A stretch of DNA of 64,000 nucleotides, taken from the NCBI RefSeq assembly GCF_000814675.1, contig NZ_JWIG01000001.1:818471-882470 (forward strand), written 5' to 3'. The position numbers were made by a program, and so were the translations under genes. This document shows positions 25,628 to 35,024 of the stretch, piece after piece. Origin of the DNA: Pseudoalteromonas distincta (lineage in GTDB: Bacteria > Pseudomonadota > Gammaproteobacteria > Enterobacterales > Alteromonadaceae). Below the pieces are notes generated by a model. That model was not told where the DNA came from and searched no databases. It was given only the letters and a program-made list of their open reading frames with translations. How positions within the stretch are numbered: position 1 is the first letter of the stretch; each line of letters opens with the position of its first letter.

Positions 25628-27814
25628 ATGAGTTTTGTTGAAGTTGCTATTAAAGTCCCGCTTCCACGCACCTTTGATTATAAAATAGAAGAGCAGCTCA
25701 GTGGCTTATCAACCCCAATACTACCGGGCATGCGGGTTTTAGTACCTTTTGGTAATCAAAAAAAAGTGGCTGTTGTTCTGGGCATTAAAAACAGTACCGA
25801 CGTCCCTTTAAATAAAATTAAGAATATTATAGAGGTAATAGACGATACCCCTATTTTAAGTGCCCAACATTTAGAACTCCTTAGCTTTACTGCCCGCTAT
25901 TATTGCTATCCCTTAGGCGAAACTATTCACATAGCGCTACCGAGTGCACTTCGCCAAGGTGAATCGCCTGATAAAACCAGTATTAATATGGTTGCCCTGA
26001 CAGAAAAAGGTGCAAAAGTACCGTCATTAAAAGCTAAAACACAGCTCAACCTATTAAAGCAGTTATCGCAATCAGGTAAGTCATCATTAACTGAGTTAAA
26101 AGCTCTTGGCTTTAGTAAAAAAACAATAGATAGCCTAATAGATAAAGAACTCATTACGCAAACTATTGAACACGATAACCAATGGCAAAGCGTTGCACCA
26201 ACTGTCGGTAGTAAACCTGTACTTAATAAAGAACAAGCGGTTGCTTGTACAGCAATAAATCAAAGTAGTGGATTTAGCAGCTTTTTATTAGAAGGCGTAA
26301 CTGGCAGTGGTAAAACAGAAGTGTATTTACAGTGTCTAGAAGAAGTATTAAAACGTGGCGAGCAAGCATTAGTATTAGTGCCAGAAATAGGCTTAACGCC
26401 ACAAACTGTAAACCGTTTTCGTCGCCGCTTTCCTGATACTCCCATTATGCTTTGGCATTCAGCCCTTACCGACAACGAGCGATTGCAAACATGGCGTTTT
26501 TGCGAAAAAGGCAGTTGTGCAATAGTTATAGGCACACGTTCGAGTATTTTTCTGCCATTTTTAAAACTCGGTATGATAGTTGTCGATGAAGAGCACGATT
26601 CATCATTTAAGCAACAAGATACCCTTCGTTACCATGCTCGTGATTTGGCCGCATACAGAGCTTTTCAGCATAAAATACCACTTATATTAGGCAGTGCTAC
26701 ACCCGCACTTGAAACACTTCACAAAGCAATTAATAACAAATATCAGCTACTAAGTTTAACCGAGCGCGCGCAAACTGCGACAGATAACCAATTTAAGTTA
26801 CTCGATATGAAAGGTCAGCCCGACCAAGCAGGTATTGCACATGCAAGCCTTGCCACTATGCGCCAACACTTAAACCGCGGTAAACAGGTTATGGTGTTTT
26901 TAAATCGTCGAGGTTTTTCACCCACTCTTATTTGCCATGAATGTGGCTGGCTAAGTGAATGTAAACGCTGCAGTACCAGCGCCACATTTCATAAAGCGAT
27001 TGGGCAAATGATTTGTCACCACTGTGGCGATCAATACCCTGTTCCTCACCAATGTCCTGATTGTGGAAGTACGCAAATATTTCCAAATGGCAAAGGTACA
27101 GAGCAAATTGAAGAGTTTTTATCGACCGAGTTTCCAGATACACCCGTTACTCGCATAGACCGCGATTCAACTCGCCGTAAAGGCAGCCTTGAAAAAGCAC
27201 TAGATGAAATAAACCTAGGCGGTGCACGCATTTTAGTAGGCACACAAATGCTTGCCAAAGGCCATCACTTTGCAGATGTAAGCCTTGTTATAATTTTAGA
27301 CGTAGATAGCGGCTTATACTCATGCGACTTTAGGGCGACAGAGCATTTAGCACAGTTAGTTACTCAGGTCGCGGGGCGAGCTGGGCGTTCAGGGGAACCT
27401 GGCCAAGTATTATTACAAACACACTTTCCAGAACACCCACTTTTACAAGACTTAGTTAATAATGGTTACCAAGATTTTGCTCGCTTTGCACTGAGTGAAC
27501 GCGATGATGCAGACTTACCACCCATTACAAATATGGCTATTGTCCGTGCACAAGGACACAGCATTAAGCTAGTCGTCGATTTTTTGACGGATTTGGTTCC
27601 TGTGAATGGGGTATCTGGTATACAATTGCTCGGTCCGATCCCTGCTCCACTTGAAAAAGTCGCAGGTATGTATCGTTTTCAATTACATATTCAAGCGCAA
27701 GATCGCCGCATATTACATCAGTACCTTGCGCAAATGGTTGATTATTTAAGTTCAAGTAAACTTGCACAAAAAGTACGCTGGAGCTTAGACGTAGACCCTA
27801 TAGACATGATTTAG
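25628..27814 (+). CDS. priA: Primosomal protein N', replication restart helicase PriA
   Basis: PriA reloads the replisome at stalled forks. The 728-residue superfamily 2 helicase has an N-terminal 3'-end binding domain, Walker A GVTGSGKTEVYL, the DEEH box (VVDEEHDSSFK), and the zinc region with paired cysteines (CHECGWLSECKRCS, CHHCGDQ, CPDCGS). Helicase motifs V/VI follow (GTQMLAKGHHFADV, QVAGRAGR). Length is normal. FtsN starts 20 bases downstream. Confidence 0.97.
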   Translation: MSFVEVAIKVPLPRTFDYKIEEQLSGLSTPILPGMRVLVPFGNQKKVAVVLGIKNSTDVPLNKIKNIIEVIDDTPILSAQHLELLSFTARYYCYPLGETIHIALPSALRQGESPDKTSINMVALTEKGAKVPSLKAKTQLNLLKQLSQSGKSSLTELKALGFSKKTIDSLIDKELITQTIEHDNQWQSVAPTVGSKPVLNKEQAVACTAINQSSGFSSFLLEGVTGSGKTEVYLQCLEEVLKRGEQALVLVPEIGLTPQTVNRFRRRFPDTPIMLWHSALTDNERLQTWRFCEKGSCAIVIGTRSSIFLPFLKLGMIVVDEEHDSSFKQQDTLRYHARDLAAYRAFQHKIPLILGSATPALETLHKAINNKYQLLSLTERAQTATDNQFKLLDMKGQPDQAGIAHASLATMRQHLNRGKQVMVFLNRRGFSPTLICHECGWLSECKRCSTSATFHKAIGQMICHHCGDQYPVPHQCPDCGSTQIFPNGKGTEQIEEFLSTEFPDTPVTRIDRDSTRRKGSLEKALDEINLGGARILVGTQMLAKGHHFADVSLVIILDVDSGLYSCDFRATEHLAQLVTQVAGRAGRSGEPGQVLLQTHFPEHPLLQDLVNNGYQDFARFALSERDDADLPPITNMAIVRAQGHSIKLVVDFLTDLVPVNGVSGIQLLGPIPAPLEKVAGMYRFQLHIQAQDRRILHQYLAQMVDYLSSSKLAQKVRWSLDVDPIDMI

Positions 27815-27834
27815 GTTAAGGCCAAAATAACACC

Positions 27835-28362
27835 ATGGCACAGCACGATTATATTAACAAAAAGCCTGCAGGCAGAAACAGTAAAAAAAACGCACCCGCT
27901 AAAAAACCATTTCCTATTCTTTTAGCTGTCATAGCCATCTTACTCGTCGGTGGTTTTGCTTATACATTATGGTTTATTAAAAGTAATGCAGATCCAAAAC
28001 TTGTCGAAAAACAAGCAAACCCCACTGCGCCCGCAAAAGTAGAAGTGGTTATTCCACGCACACCAGAGTTTATTAAAGAAATTAGAAACCACGAGATTCA
28101 AGTTGAAGTGAAAGAACTTGAGCAAAAAGGCCCTTACGTTATGCAGTGTGGTTCGTTTAAAACCCACGCACAAGCGGAATCGCTAAAAGCTAAAATAGCA
28201 TTTGCAGGCCTCATTTCTGAAATAAAACAGGCTGAAGGCAGCAATGGTACTTGGTATAAAGTGCGCTTAGGCCCTTATAAAACCAAACGCCAAGCCGAAA
28301 GTGATAAAAACAAACTTAAACGTGTAAAAATAGTCGGCTGCGGAATTTGGGGCTGGACTTGA
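27835..28362 (+). CDS. ftsN: Cell division protein FtsN (SPOR domain)
   Basis: The 175-residue bitopic protein has a basic cytoplasmic tail (KKPAGRNSKKNAPAKK), a membrane helix at about 29-49 and a short periplasmic linker. A C-terminal SPOR domain runs from about 97 to the end, with YVMQCGSFKTHAQAE, WYKVRLGPY and VGCGIWGW. The two Cys match the conserved SPOR disulfide of FtsN. It is much shorter than E. coli FtsN (319) because the Gln-rich linker is reduced. The priA-ftsN-hslV-hslU context supports the name. FtsN triggers septal peptidoglycan synthesis. Confidence 0.88.
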   Translation: MAQHDYINKKPAGRNSKKNAPAKKPFPILLAVIAILLVGGFAYTLWFIKSNADPKLVEKQANPTAPAKVEVVIPRTPEFIKEIRNHEIQVEVKELEQKGPYVMQCGSFKTHAQAESLKAKIAFAGLISEIKQAEGSNGTWYKVRLGPYKTKRQAESDKNKLKRVKIVGCGIWGWT

Positions 28363-28441
28363 AAATAAACCATTCACCCATATAACCTCTTCATAATCGT
28401 TTTTTACGAGTTGCCTCTGCAGCTCGATGATGAGGAATAAC

Positions 28442-28960
28442 ATGACTACTATCGTAAGTGTACGCCGTGGCGACAAGGTTGTAATTGGCGGCGATGGCCA
28501 AGTGTCTCTTGGTAATACCGTAATGAAGGGCAACGCCCGTAAAGTTCGACGTCTTTATAATGGCAAAGTAATCGCTGGTTTTGCCGGCGGTACTGCTGAT
28601 GCCTTCACTCTTTTCGAACGCTTCGAAAGCAAATTAGAAATGCACCAAGGAAACCTGACTAAAGCCGCAGTAGAAATGGCTAAAGATTGGCGCAGCGACC
28701 GTGCACTTCGAAAACTCGAAGCTCTGCTCGCTGTAGCAGACGAAACAGCCTCTTTAATTATTACCGGTAATGGCGATGTGGTTCAACCTGAAAATGACCT
28801 AATTGCAATTGGCAGTGGTGGTAACTTTGCACAATCAGCTGCAACCGCCCTTTTAGAAAATACAGATTTAAGCGCTCGTGAAATAGTAGAGAAGAGCTTA
28901 ACTATTGCAGGCAACATCTGCGTATTTACTAATAACTTCCAAACAATCGAAGAATTATAA
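28442..28960 (+). CDS. hslV: ATP-dependent protease subunit HslV
   Basis: HslV is the proteasome-like peptidase of the HslUV complex. I start at the ATG at 28442 (AGGA 6 bases upstream), which leaves [11 protein letters not shown]; removal of Met exposes the catalytic Thr. An upstream frame start would bury it. The 172-residue product carries [18 protein letters not shown] and [13 protein letters not shown], as expected. hslU begins 11 bases after the stop. Confidence 0.97.
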   Translation: MTTIVSVRRGDKVVIGGDGQVSLGNTVMKGNARKVRRLYNGKVIAGFAGGTADAFTLFERFESKLEMHQGNLTKAAVEMAKDWRSDRALRKLEALLAVADETASLIITGNGDVVQPENDLIAIGSGGNFAQSAATALLENTDLSAREIVEKSLTIAGNICVFTNNFQTIEEL

Positions 28961-28971
28961 TAGGAACTATC

Positions 28972-30300
28972 ATGTCTGATATGACCCCAAGAGAAATTGT
29001 TCACGAGCTAGATCAGCACATTATAGGTCAGGCTAAAGCAAAAAAAGCAGTGGCTATCGCACTTCGTAACCGCTGGCGCCGCATGCAACTCAAAGAAGAT
29101 TTACGCAGCGAAGTAACACCAAAAAACATTTTAATGATTGGTCCAACCGGTGTAGGTAAAACAGAAATTGCCCGCCGATTAGCAAAACTTGCTAACGCAC
29201 CCTTTATTAAAGTAGAAGCGACTAAGTTCACTGAAGTTGGCTATGTTGGTAAAGAAGTTGAGACTATCATCCGCGATTTAGTCGATGTATCAATTAAAAT
29301 GACTCGCGAACAGCAGACTAAGAAATTTAAACATCGCGCCGAAGAAGCAGCAGAAGAGCGCATTTTAGATGCCCTTTTACCACCAGCGAAAGATCAATAC
29401 GGCGAAACGCAGCGTGATGATAACTCATCAACTCGCCAAGCGTTCCGTAAAAAGCTACGTGAAGGTCAGCTAGATGATAAAGAAATTGAAATCGATTTAG
29501 CACAAGCACAACCAAACGTAGAAATTATGGCGCCTCCTGGTATGGAAGATATGACCAACCAGCTACAAAGCATGTTTCAAAACATGGGCGGCGATAAGCG
29601 CACTAAGCGTAAACTAAAAATCAAAGAAGCCTTCAAACTATTAACGGAAGAAGAAGCCGCTAAATTAGTAAATCCTGAAGAGCTAAAAGAGCAAGCTATT
29701 TTTGCAGTAGAGCAAAACGGTATTGTGTTTATTGATGAAATAGACAAAATTTGTAAGCGCGGCGATTCTTCAGGTCCAGATGTGAGCCGAGAAGGTGTTC
29801 AGCGCGACTTACTACCGCTAATTGAAGGTTCAACTGTAAATACTAAGCACGGAATGGTTAAAACTGACCATATGTTGTTTATTGCTTCTGGTGCGTTTCA
29901 GATGGCGAAGCCATCAGATATGATCCCAGAACTACAAGGCCGCTTACCGATTCGAGTAGAACTTGAAGCACTTACTGCAGATGACTTTAAACGCATCCTT
30001 ACAGAGCCTCATGCGTCGCTTACCGAGCAACAACGAGAGTTGCTTAAAACTGAGCAGGTATCGATTGAGTTTAGCGACGATGCAATTGAGCGTATTGCCA
30101 AAGCAGCTTGGCAAGTTAACGAGAAAACCGAAAACATCGGTGCTCGTCGTCTACACACTGTAATGGAAAGATTGATGGAAGAAATTTCATACGATGCTTC
30201 TGAAAAAGCAGGCTCGTCATTAGTAATCGACGCAGCTTATGTTGAAAAACACTTAGGTGCACTTGTTGAAGATGAAGACTTAAGCCGCTTTATTCTATAA
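28972..30300 (+). CDS. hslU: HslU, ATPase subunit of HslUV protease
   Basis: The 442-residue AAA+ unfoldase has [15 protein letters not shown] at the start, Walker [12 protein letters not shown], the pore loop in [10 protein letters not shown], an inserted I-domain around 110-240, Walker [12 protein letters not shown], sensor residues ([16 protein letters not shown]) and a C-terminal [15 protein letters not shown] with sensor-2 Arg. It ends in RFIL, the hydrophobic tail that docks into HslV. Confidence 0.98.
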   Translation: MSDMTPREIVHELDQHIIGQAKAKKAVAIALRNRWRRMQLKEDLRSEVTPKNILMIGPTGVGKTEIARRLAKLANAPFIKVEATKFTEVGYVGKEVETIIRDLVDVSIKMTREQQTKKFKHRAEEAAEERILDALLPPAKDQYGETQRDDNSSTRQAFRKKLREGQLDDKEIEIDLAQAQPNVEIMAPPGMEDMTNQLQSMFQNMGGDKRTKRKLKIKEAFKLLTEEEAAKLVNPEELKEQAIFAVEQNGIVFIDEIDKICKRGDSSGPDVSREGVQRDLLPLIEGSTVNTKHGMVKTDHMLFIASGAFQMAKPSDMIPELQGRLPIRVELEALTADDFKRILTEPHASLTEQQRELLKTEQVSIEFSDDAIERIAKAAWQVNEKTENIGARRLHTVMERLMEEISYDASEKAGSSLVIDAAYVEKHLGALVEDEDLSRFIL

Positions 30301-30321
30301 AACGAATATAAACGTTATACT

Positions 30322-30347
30322 AAAAGCCTCCAAATTGGGGGCTTTTT
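30322..30347 (+). terminator. Terminator after hslU
   Basis: The imperfect stem AAAAGCCTCC / GGGGGCTTTTT has a 5-base loop and a T-run, 22 bases after the hslU stop. Confidence 0.75.
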
Positions 30348-30362
30348 AATGGGATATATTAA

Positions 30363-30737
30363 ATGAAACACGTAACAAAAGTGCATTACCACAGTGTGAG
30401 TAAAAATCTAGATGTTTACTTTGATGATGACAGTAAAGCTGTATTTAGCTGTGAGTTTTTACGTGTACACTCCCCTTCAGCTGAAGTGCAGGGCCATGGC
30501 TCTGGCCCAATGAAGCTAGTACTTAATAAGCAAGCTGTAGGAATAAAAAGTATTGTACCTGTTGGGCATTACGCACTTCGTCTAGGTTTTGACGATGGCC
30601 ATAACAGCGGTCTATTTAGCTGGCGCTACTTTGAAAAACTACAACAGCAACAAGATACATTATGGAGTGAATATTTAGCGCGGGTAACTGAACACGAAAA
30701 AAGTAAAGATAGCGTACCTATAAAATTTGTTCCTTAA
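30363..30737 (+). CDS. DUF971 domain protein
   Basis: The 124-residue protein has the DUF971 pattern (also the N-terminal domain of gamma-butyrobetaine hydroxylase): an opening V-H-Y-H strand, FSCEFLRVHSPSAEV, then VGHYALRLGFDDGHNSGLFSWRYFEKL. DUF971 genes commonly follow hslUV in proteobacteria. The family is thought to bind iron-sulfur or zinc sites in some proteins, but here the only Cys is in FSCEFLR. The function is unknown. Confidence 0.85.
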   Translation: MKHVTKVHYHSVSKNLDVYFDDDSKAVFSCEFLRVHSPSAEVQGHGSGPMKLVLNKQAVGIKSIVPVGHYALRLGFDDGHNSGLFSWRYFEKLQQQQDTLWSEYLARVTEHEKSKDSVPIKFVP

Positions 30738-30766
30738 ACTTTATAGGCCCGTTCTATTAAGCGTTA

Positions 30767-32647
30767 TTAAACCTTAAATTTATCAATTGCAGAGAACAGA
30801 ACGCGAGCCTGCTCAGAGACTTCTTCACTTGTTTGCGCATTGTTAGCGGCATGTTCAGTTGCGTCTTGTGCAATATCGCGAATTCTTACTACATTTTTAT
30901 TAACCTCTGATGCCACTTGGCTTTGCTCATCAATAGCAACTGCTATTTGAGAGCTCATTTCCATTATTGTTTGTACATCTTCTGTAATTGCGCCTAATAG
31001 CTCACCTGCTTTAATTGCTTGTGAGGCACTTTCATCACCTTGAGAGCGACATTTGTGCATAATACTCACCACTTCTTGAGTACGCTGCTGTAAGGTACTT
31101 ATAATACCTTCAATCTCACTTGTAGACTCTTGAGTACGCTTTGCTAATGAACGAACCTCATCTGCAACAACAGCAAAACCACGACCATACTCACCAGCAC
31201 GGGCCGCTTCTATTGCCGCATTAAGTGCAAGTAAATTTGTTTGATCTGCAATCGCTCGAATTACATCAAGCACTGAACCAATTGTTTCACCATCTTTTTC
31301 AAGTTGCGACACTACATTTGATGCATTCCCCAGCGAATCAGATAGGGCCCTAATGTGCTTAACGGTAGAATCTACTTCACTACGCCCTTGTTGTGCACTT
31401 AAATTTGTTGACTCTGCTTTTTTCGCAGCCGCTTCAGTATTATGTGAAATATCCTGAATCGTCGCCTGCATTTCGGTGGCTGCAGTTGCAACCATGTCGG
31501 CTTCATGTAGTTGCTCTTGCATACCAGAGCTTGTTGCTGCGGTACTTTCTGATAAATGCTCTGTTGCTACATTAAGCGTGTTTAAAGCACCATTAACTTC
31601 GTTAATTAAGTTCTTAAAATCGCCTATTAAGCTATTAAAGTCGACCGTCATGGTGGTAATTTCGTCTTTACCAGTTTGCTCTATCATCACGCTCAAATCA
31701 TTATTACGACGAATGTCGTTAATGGTGTGATAAACCCGCTCAATAGGTACGATAATGGAGTGGCTTGTAAAATAAACGAGTGCTAATACAATCACACCAG
31801 CAATCACAAATACCAAAATAGCTAAAAATTGAGCCTGCTCTACACTTTGTTCTACTTGTAACTTAGTGTCTTTAACGATTTTAGAAACAATGGCGTCGCT
31901 TTTATCTACACTGTCACGCATTACTCCAAGTGCGCCTGACTCAAGATCTAGCCCTAGCTTAGTTTGCGCCTGCACAAGTGTTTGAAATTCGCTTTGGTAT
32001 ATATCAATCATAGGATTAATTTGTGCTTTATAGTCGCTTGGCAGCTGTGCTGCAGCTATCTGCTGCTTAAATGTATTAATTCCCTCATTAAAACGCCCTA
32101 GGTACTTAATATCAAATCTCAGCATGAAATCTTTTTCTGAGCGTCTTAGTTGCAGCATTGACGACAGCAGTTGGTAATTTTGCTGCTCTTTTAATAGTTG
32201 CTCAACTTCATGAACCGAGCTTCTAAGCTTGCCATATAACCCGTCGGTCGGGGTTAAACCAATCTCTTTTTGAAGCTTAACAACAGTATTAAAATCATTA
32301 TTATAGCTATTTATTAGTTGCTCAAAGCGCTGAACTTGCCCCTGTGCAATACCTTGGTTAGCCATTAACTGTTGTAACTTTTTTACTTTATCACTTAACT
32401 GCTCAAAATCCGTTTCAAATGCAGTTAACGCGTCTTCTTGTTTATAAAACAAAAAGTTTTTTTCATGTTTACGCAATGCTAATGCATGTACGTTGAGCTC
32501 TTCTGCTAATTGAATAGTCTTGTTTAAGCTCAGGGTTGTACGTGATTCAAAAATAATCACGCATAAAAGGACCACCATTGCTAAACCAACAACGACTGCG
32601 TTTAATTGTAAACGTCGTTTGATTGTTAAGTTTTGTAAAAAATTCAT
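30767..32647 (-). CDS. Methyl-accepting chemotaxis protein with helical (HBM-like) sensor
   Basis: The 626-residue chemoreceptor has a membrane helix at about 14-34 and an all-helical periplasmic sensor (about 40-275) with two LRxxEKDF-like repeats (LRKHEKNFLFY and LRRSEKDFMLR), typical of the helical bimodular domain. A second membrane helix follows at about 277-298, then a HAMP domain and the signalling domain with the hairpin tip [19 protein letters not shown]. No C-terminal CheR pentapeptide is visible. HBM sensors in other bacteria bind organic acids; the ligand here is not known. Confidence 0.9.
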   Translation of the reverse strand: MNFLQNLTIKRRLQLNAVVVGLAMVVLLCVIIFESRTTLSLNKTIQLAEELNVHALALRKHEKNFLFYKQEDALTAFETDFEQLSDKVKKLQQLMANQGIAQGQVQRFEQLINSYNNDFNTVVKLQKEIGLTPTDGLYGKLRSSVHEVEQLLKEQQNYQLLSSMLQLRRSEKDFMLRFDIKYLGRFNEGINTFKQQIAAAQLPSDYKAQINPMIDIYQSEFQTLVQAQTKLGLDLESGALGVMRDSVDKSDAIVSKIVKDTKLQVEQSVEQAQFLAILVFVIAGVIVLALVYFTSHSIIVPIERVYHTINDIRRNNDLSVMIEQTGKDEITTMTVDFNSLIGDFKNLINEVNGALNTLNVATEHLSESTAATSSGMQEQLHEADMVATAATEMQATIQDISHNTEAAAKKAESTNLSAQQGRSEVDSTVKHIRALSDSLGNASNVVSQLEKDGETIGSVLDVIRAIADQTNLLALNAAIEAARAGEYGRGFAVVADEVRSLAKRTQESTSEIEGIISTLQQRTQEVVSIMHKCRSQGDESASQAIKAGELLGAITEDVQTIMEMSSQIAVAIDEQSQVASEVNKNVVRIRDIAQDATEHAANNAQTSEEVSEQARVLFSAIDKFKV

Positions 32648-32756
32648 CGCTAACGCCTTTTTTAAATATGCATTTTTATTATAGCTAATAGATCAAAAGC
32701 GACTAATTAATTTAACTTTTTATTATTGGTAATTTTAAACAGTTTAAATATGATGG

Positions 32757-33788
32757 CTATAAGGCGACACTATCCCACAAACCTTTATGTAACGATTGTG
32801 TGTTATTCCATTGTTGTTTAACCAACCAATCAATTAAAGGCGCGGGGTCGCTGGGGTAATTTATTTGCTTGTTTTGCGGCGCGCTATTCCAATCATCAAG
32901 GGCTTGTGGGTTTAAATAGTTCATAACATGCGCCATGCCCATGGCAAATAAAGTTTGTGCATTTGCTGCTTGCTCAAACTGACCATCTAAAGGCTTTAAT
33001 AGTAACTTTTTACCTAACTTAAGCGCTTCACTGGCAAGCTCAAATCCCGCATTACCAATAACGCCACTTGTGTTTGCTAAGTCGTTTAAAAAGCCAGAAC
33101 GTGAAGGGGCTCGTAAATGTATGTGTCCAAAAGACTGATTGCTGGCATTTGGGTGATAGCAATAAAATTCTTTTTCGGGAAAGTCTTTTAAATAATCAAC
33201 AACGCTATCTAAGTTTTCGAAAGGTAAATATACCAATACCTTGTTCATTACGGCTACAGGGTTGTCGTGATTATGATGAGCAATAAAAGGCGGTATTATA
33301 TTATTTGCAAATGGTTGCCAGTGCACGCCTAAGTAGGTAGTCGCTGGTGCATAATGCTTGATAAGCGATTTTCTCAGGACGCCACGACCAAACATAGGTA
33401 CGTTATCTGACAAAAATGCTGCTTGGTGACTAATGCCAATAACGGGTATACCTGCCCGTTTTGCAGCCCATGCTGTAACAGGCTCAAAGTCGTTAAGTAC
33501 AAAATCGTACTGTTTTATCTCAAGCGATTTTATATCACTCACCAACTTACAAATTCGCATGTTTTTAAGTGTTTTTAAATTTTTAACTTGCCCATTTTCA
33601 GTGCTAAACGATAAACCACGATACGCTTTATAATCTGAGAATTCGTGCATATCAAAGTAATCTTTATTTGCGCGCCCTGAAAACACATAATCAACATCAA
33701 TACCGAGCTTATTAAAGCAGCTTGCCATAACCCGAGCGCGCGTTATATGACCATTACCGGTACCTTGTACTCCATATAATATTTTCAT
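32757..33788 (-). CDS. Glycosyltransferase-like protein of the MJ1255/VC2487 type
   Basis: The 343-residue protein starts MKILYGVQGTGNGHITRARVMA, a GT-B/MurG-like N-terminus with the G-x-G-H loop. A C-terminal donor-site-like region follows (GVIGNAGFELASEALKLGKKLL, then KPLDGQFEQAANAQ). These fit the family annotated as MJ1255/VC2487 glycosyltransferase-like. The ATG at 33788 overlaps the PAP2 stop (ATGA), so I prefer it to the start 36 bases upstream. The pairing with a lipid-phosphate phosphatase suggests a lipid or envelope-glycan role, which is inference. Confidence 0.75.
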   Translation of the reverse strand: MKILYGVQGTGNGHITRARVMASCFNKLGIDVDYVFSGRANKDYFDMHEFSDYKAYRGLSFSTENGQVKNLKTLKNMRICKLVSDIKSLEIKQYDFVLNDFEPVTAWAAKRAGIPVIGISHQAAFLSDNVPMFGRGVLRKSLIKHYAPATTYLGVHWQPFANNIIPPFIAHHNHDNPVAVMNKVLVYLPFENLDSVVDYLKDFPEKEFYCYHPNASNQSFGHIHLRAPSRSGFLNDLANTSGVIGNAGFELASEALKLGKKLLLKPLDGQFEQAANAQTLFAMGMAHVMNYLNPQALDDWNSAPQNKQINYPSDPAPLIDWLVKQQWNNTQSLHKGLWDSVAL

Positions 33789-34321
33789 GCAGGCACCACG
33801 AGTGCTAACGCAAATAAACCACAAAAACTACCAATCGTTGCGCCTATTATAATATCAGCAGGAAAGTGCACACCCAATACCACACGAGACATAGCAACGC
33901 CGGTAGCCCAACTAAATAGTAGTAATGCATATTCTGGAAAAAAATGGCTTAATATAATTGCCACTAAAAAGGCAGCTGCACTGTGACCCGATGGTAAACT
34001 AAATTTATCGCTTGGTACTATATAGGCATTTGTTACTAAGCAGTCGCATGGACGGATCCGAGCAAATCTATTTTTAGCTAGTAGGTAAATAGGTCTTTCT
34101 ATAGCAAAACCAATTAATATAGTGACAGGCAATAATTGGTGCTGTTCATTATTACTAAGCCACCACACTGCTAAGCATATTAATATATAAAGCCCACCAT
34201 CACCGCTTTTAGACAAACCAAAGGCCATTGTTTTAAACCACCTCGGTGAATTGCAATTAAACAAAGTTAAAAATAATTGCTCATCTATCTGAGTTACCTT
34301 TTTAAGCATATTATTATTCAT
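33785..34321 (-). CDS. PAP2 family lipid phosphatase
   Basis: The 178-residue integral membrane protein has the three PAP2 signature motifs in order: KNRFARIRP, PSGHSAA and SRVVLGVHFPADI. The catalytic His lies in the last. About five hydrophobic helices surround them. I place the start at ATG 34321 because GAGG sits 7 bases upstream; an ATG 6 bases earlier also exists. It could act on undecaprenyl pyrophosphate, phosphatidylglycerophosphate or another lipid phosphate. It is coupled to the glycosyltransferase-like gene by a 4-base overlap. Confidence 0.88.
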   Translation of the reverse strand: MNNNMLKKVTQIDEQLFLTLFNCNSPRWFKTMAFGLSKSGDGGLYILICLAVWWLSNNEQHQLLPVTILIGFAIERPIYLLAKNRFARIRPCDCLVTNAYIVPSDKFSLPSGHSAAAFLVAIILSHFFPEYALLLFSWATGVAMSRVVLGVHFPADIIIGATIGSFCGLFALALVVPA

Positions 34322-34525
34322 CACCATCCCTCATTGCATAACATATGAACACCGATTTAGCTTATGTGTTGTAAATAACAATTGAGTGACGCTTTTAATA
34401 CACTATTATTGCGATTAATGATTTAGCGCTTGTTTTGCCTAAATTTACTGCGATTAAGTCGTTGTTATTGCTTATAAGGAGGGTATACTGAGATATAAAT
34501 TAATGTACCTTTTGAGGATAAAATA

Positions 34526-35023
34526 ATGGATTACAGCACTTCTGATTTATGCGACCACTTTGCTGACGTGGTTGACGTGCTAGAGCCTATGTTCATCAAC
34601 TTTGGTGGTCGACACAGCTTTGGTGGCCGCATTAAAACGGTTAAATGTTTTGAAAATAATGAACTCATCCGCGAATTACTTTCTCAAGATGGTACAGACC
34701 TAGTACTTCTTATTGATGGTGGCGGCTCAACTCGTCGCGCACTAATCGACATTGAACTGGCTGAGCTAGCACTTGAAAACAACTGGAATGGTATTGTTGT
34801 TTACGGCGCAGTACGCCACGTTGATGAGCTTGAAGAGCTTGATTTAGGCATTCAAGCAATTGCTTCAATCCCTGTTGCAGCCGACAGCGAAGGTGCTGGT
34901 GAAGATGCTATAGGCGTTAACTTTGCTGGGGTATCATTTTTTGATGACGACTTTATTTATGCTGATAGCACAGGCATTGTTTTATCTGCAGAAGAATTAG
35001 AGTTGGAAGTTGTAGAAGTATAA
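34526..35023 (+). CDS. rraA: Regulator of ribonuclease E activity A
   Basis: The 165-residue protein is the usual RraA length (161 in E. coli). It starts [14 protein letters not shown] and has [52 protein letters not shown] and [18 protein letters not shown]. RraA binds RNase E and dampens mRNA decay. GAGGA lies 8-9 bases upstream. hutG begins 1 base after the stop, so the two are likely co-transcribed, an unusual partnership. Confidence 0.95.
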   Translation: MDYSTSDLCDHFADVVDVLEPMFINFGGRHSFGGRIKTVKCFENNELIRELLSQDGTDLVLLIDGGGSTRRALIDIELAELALENNWNGIVVYGAVRHVDELEELDLGIQAIASIPVAADSEGAGEDAIGVNFAGVSFFDDDFIYADSTGIVLSAEELELEVVEV

Positions 35024-35024
35024 C

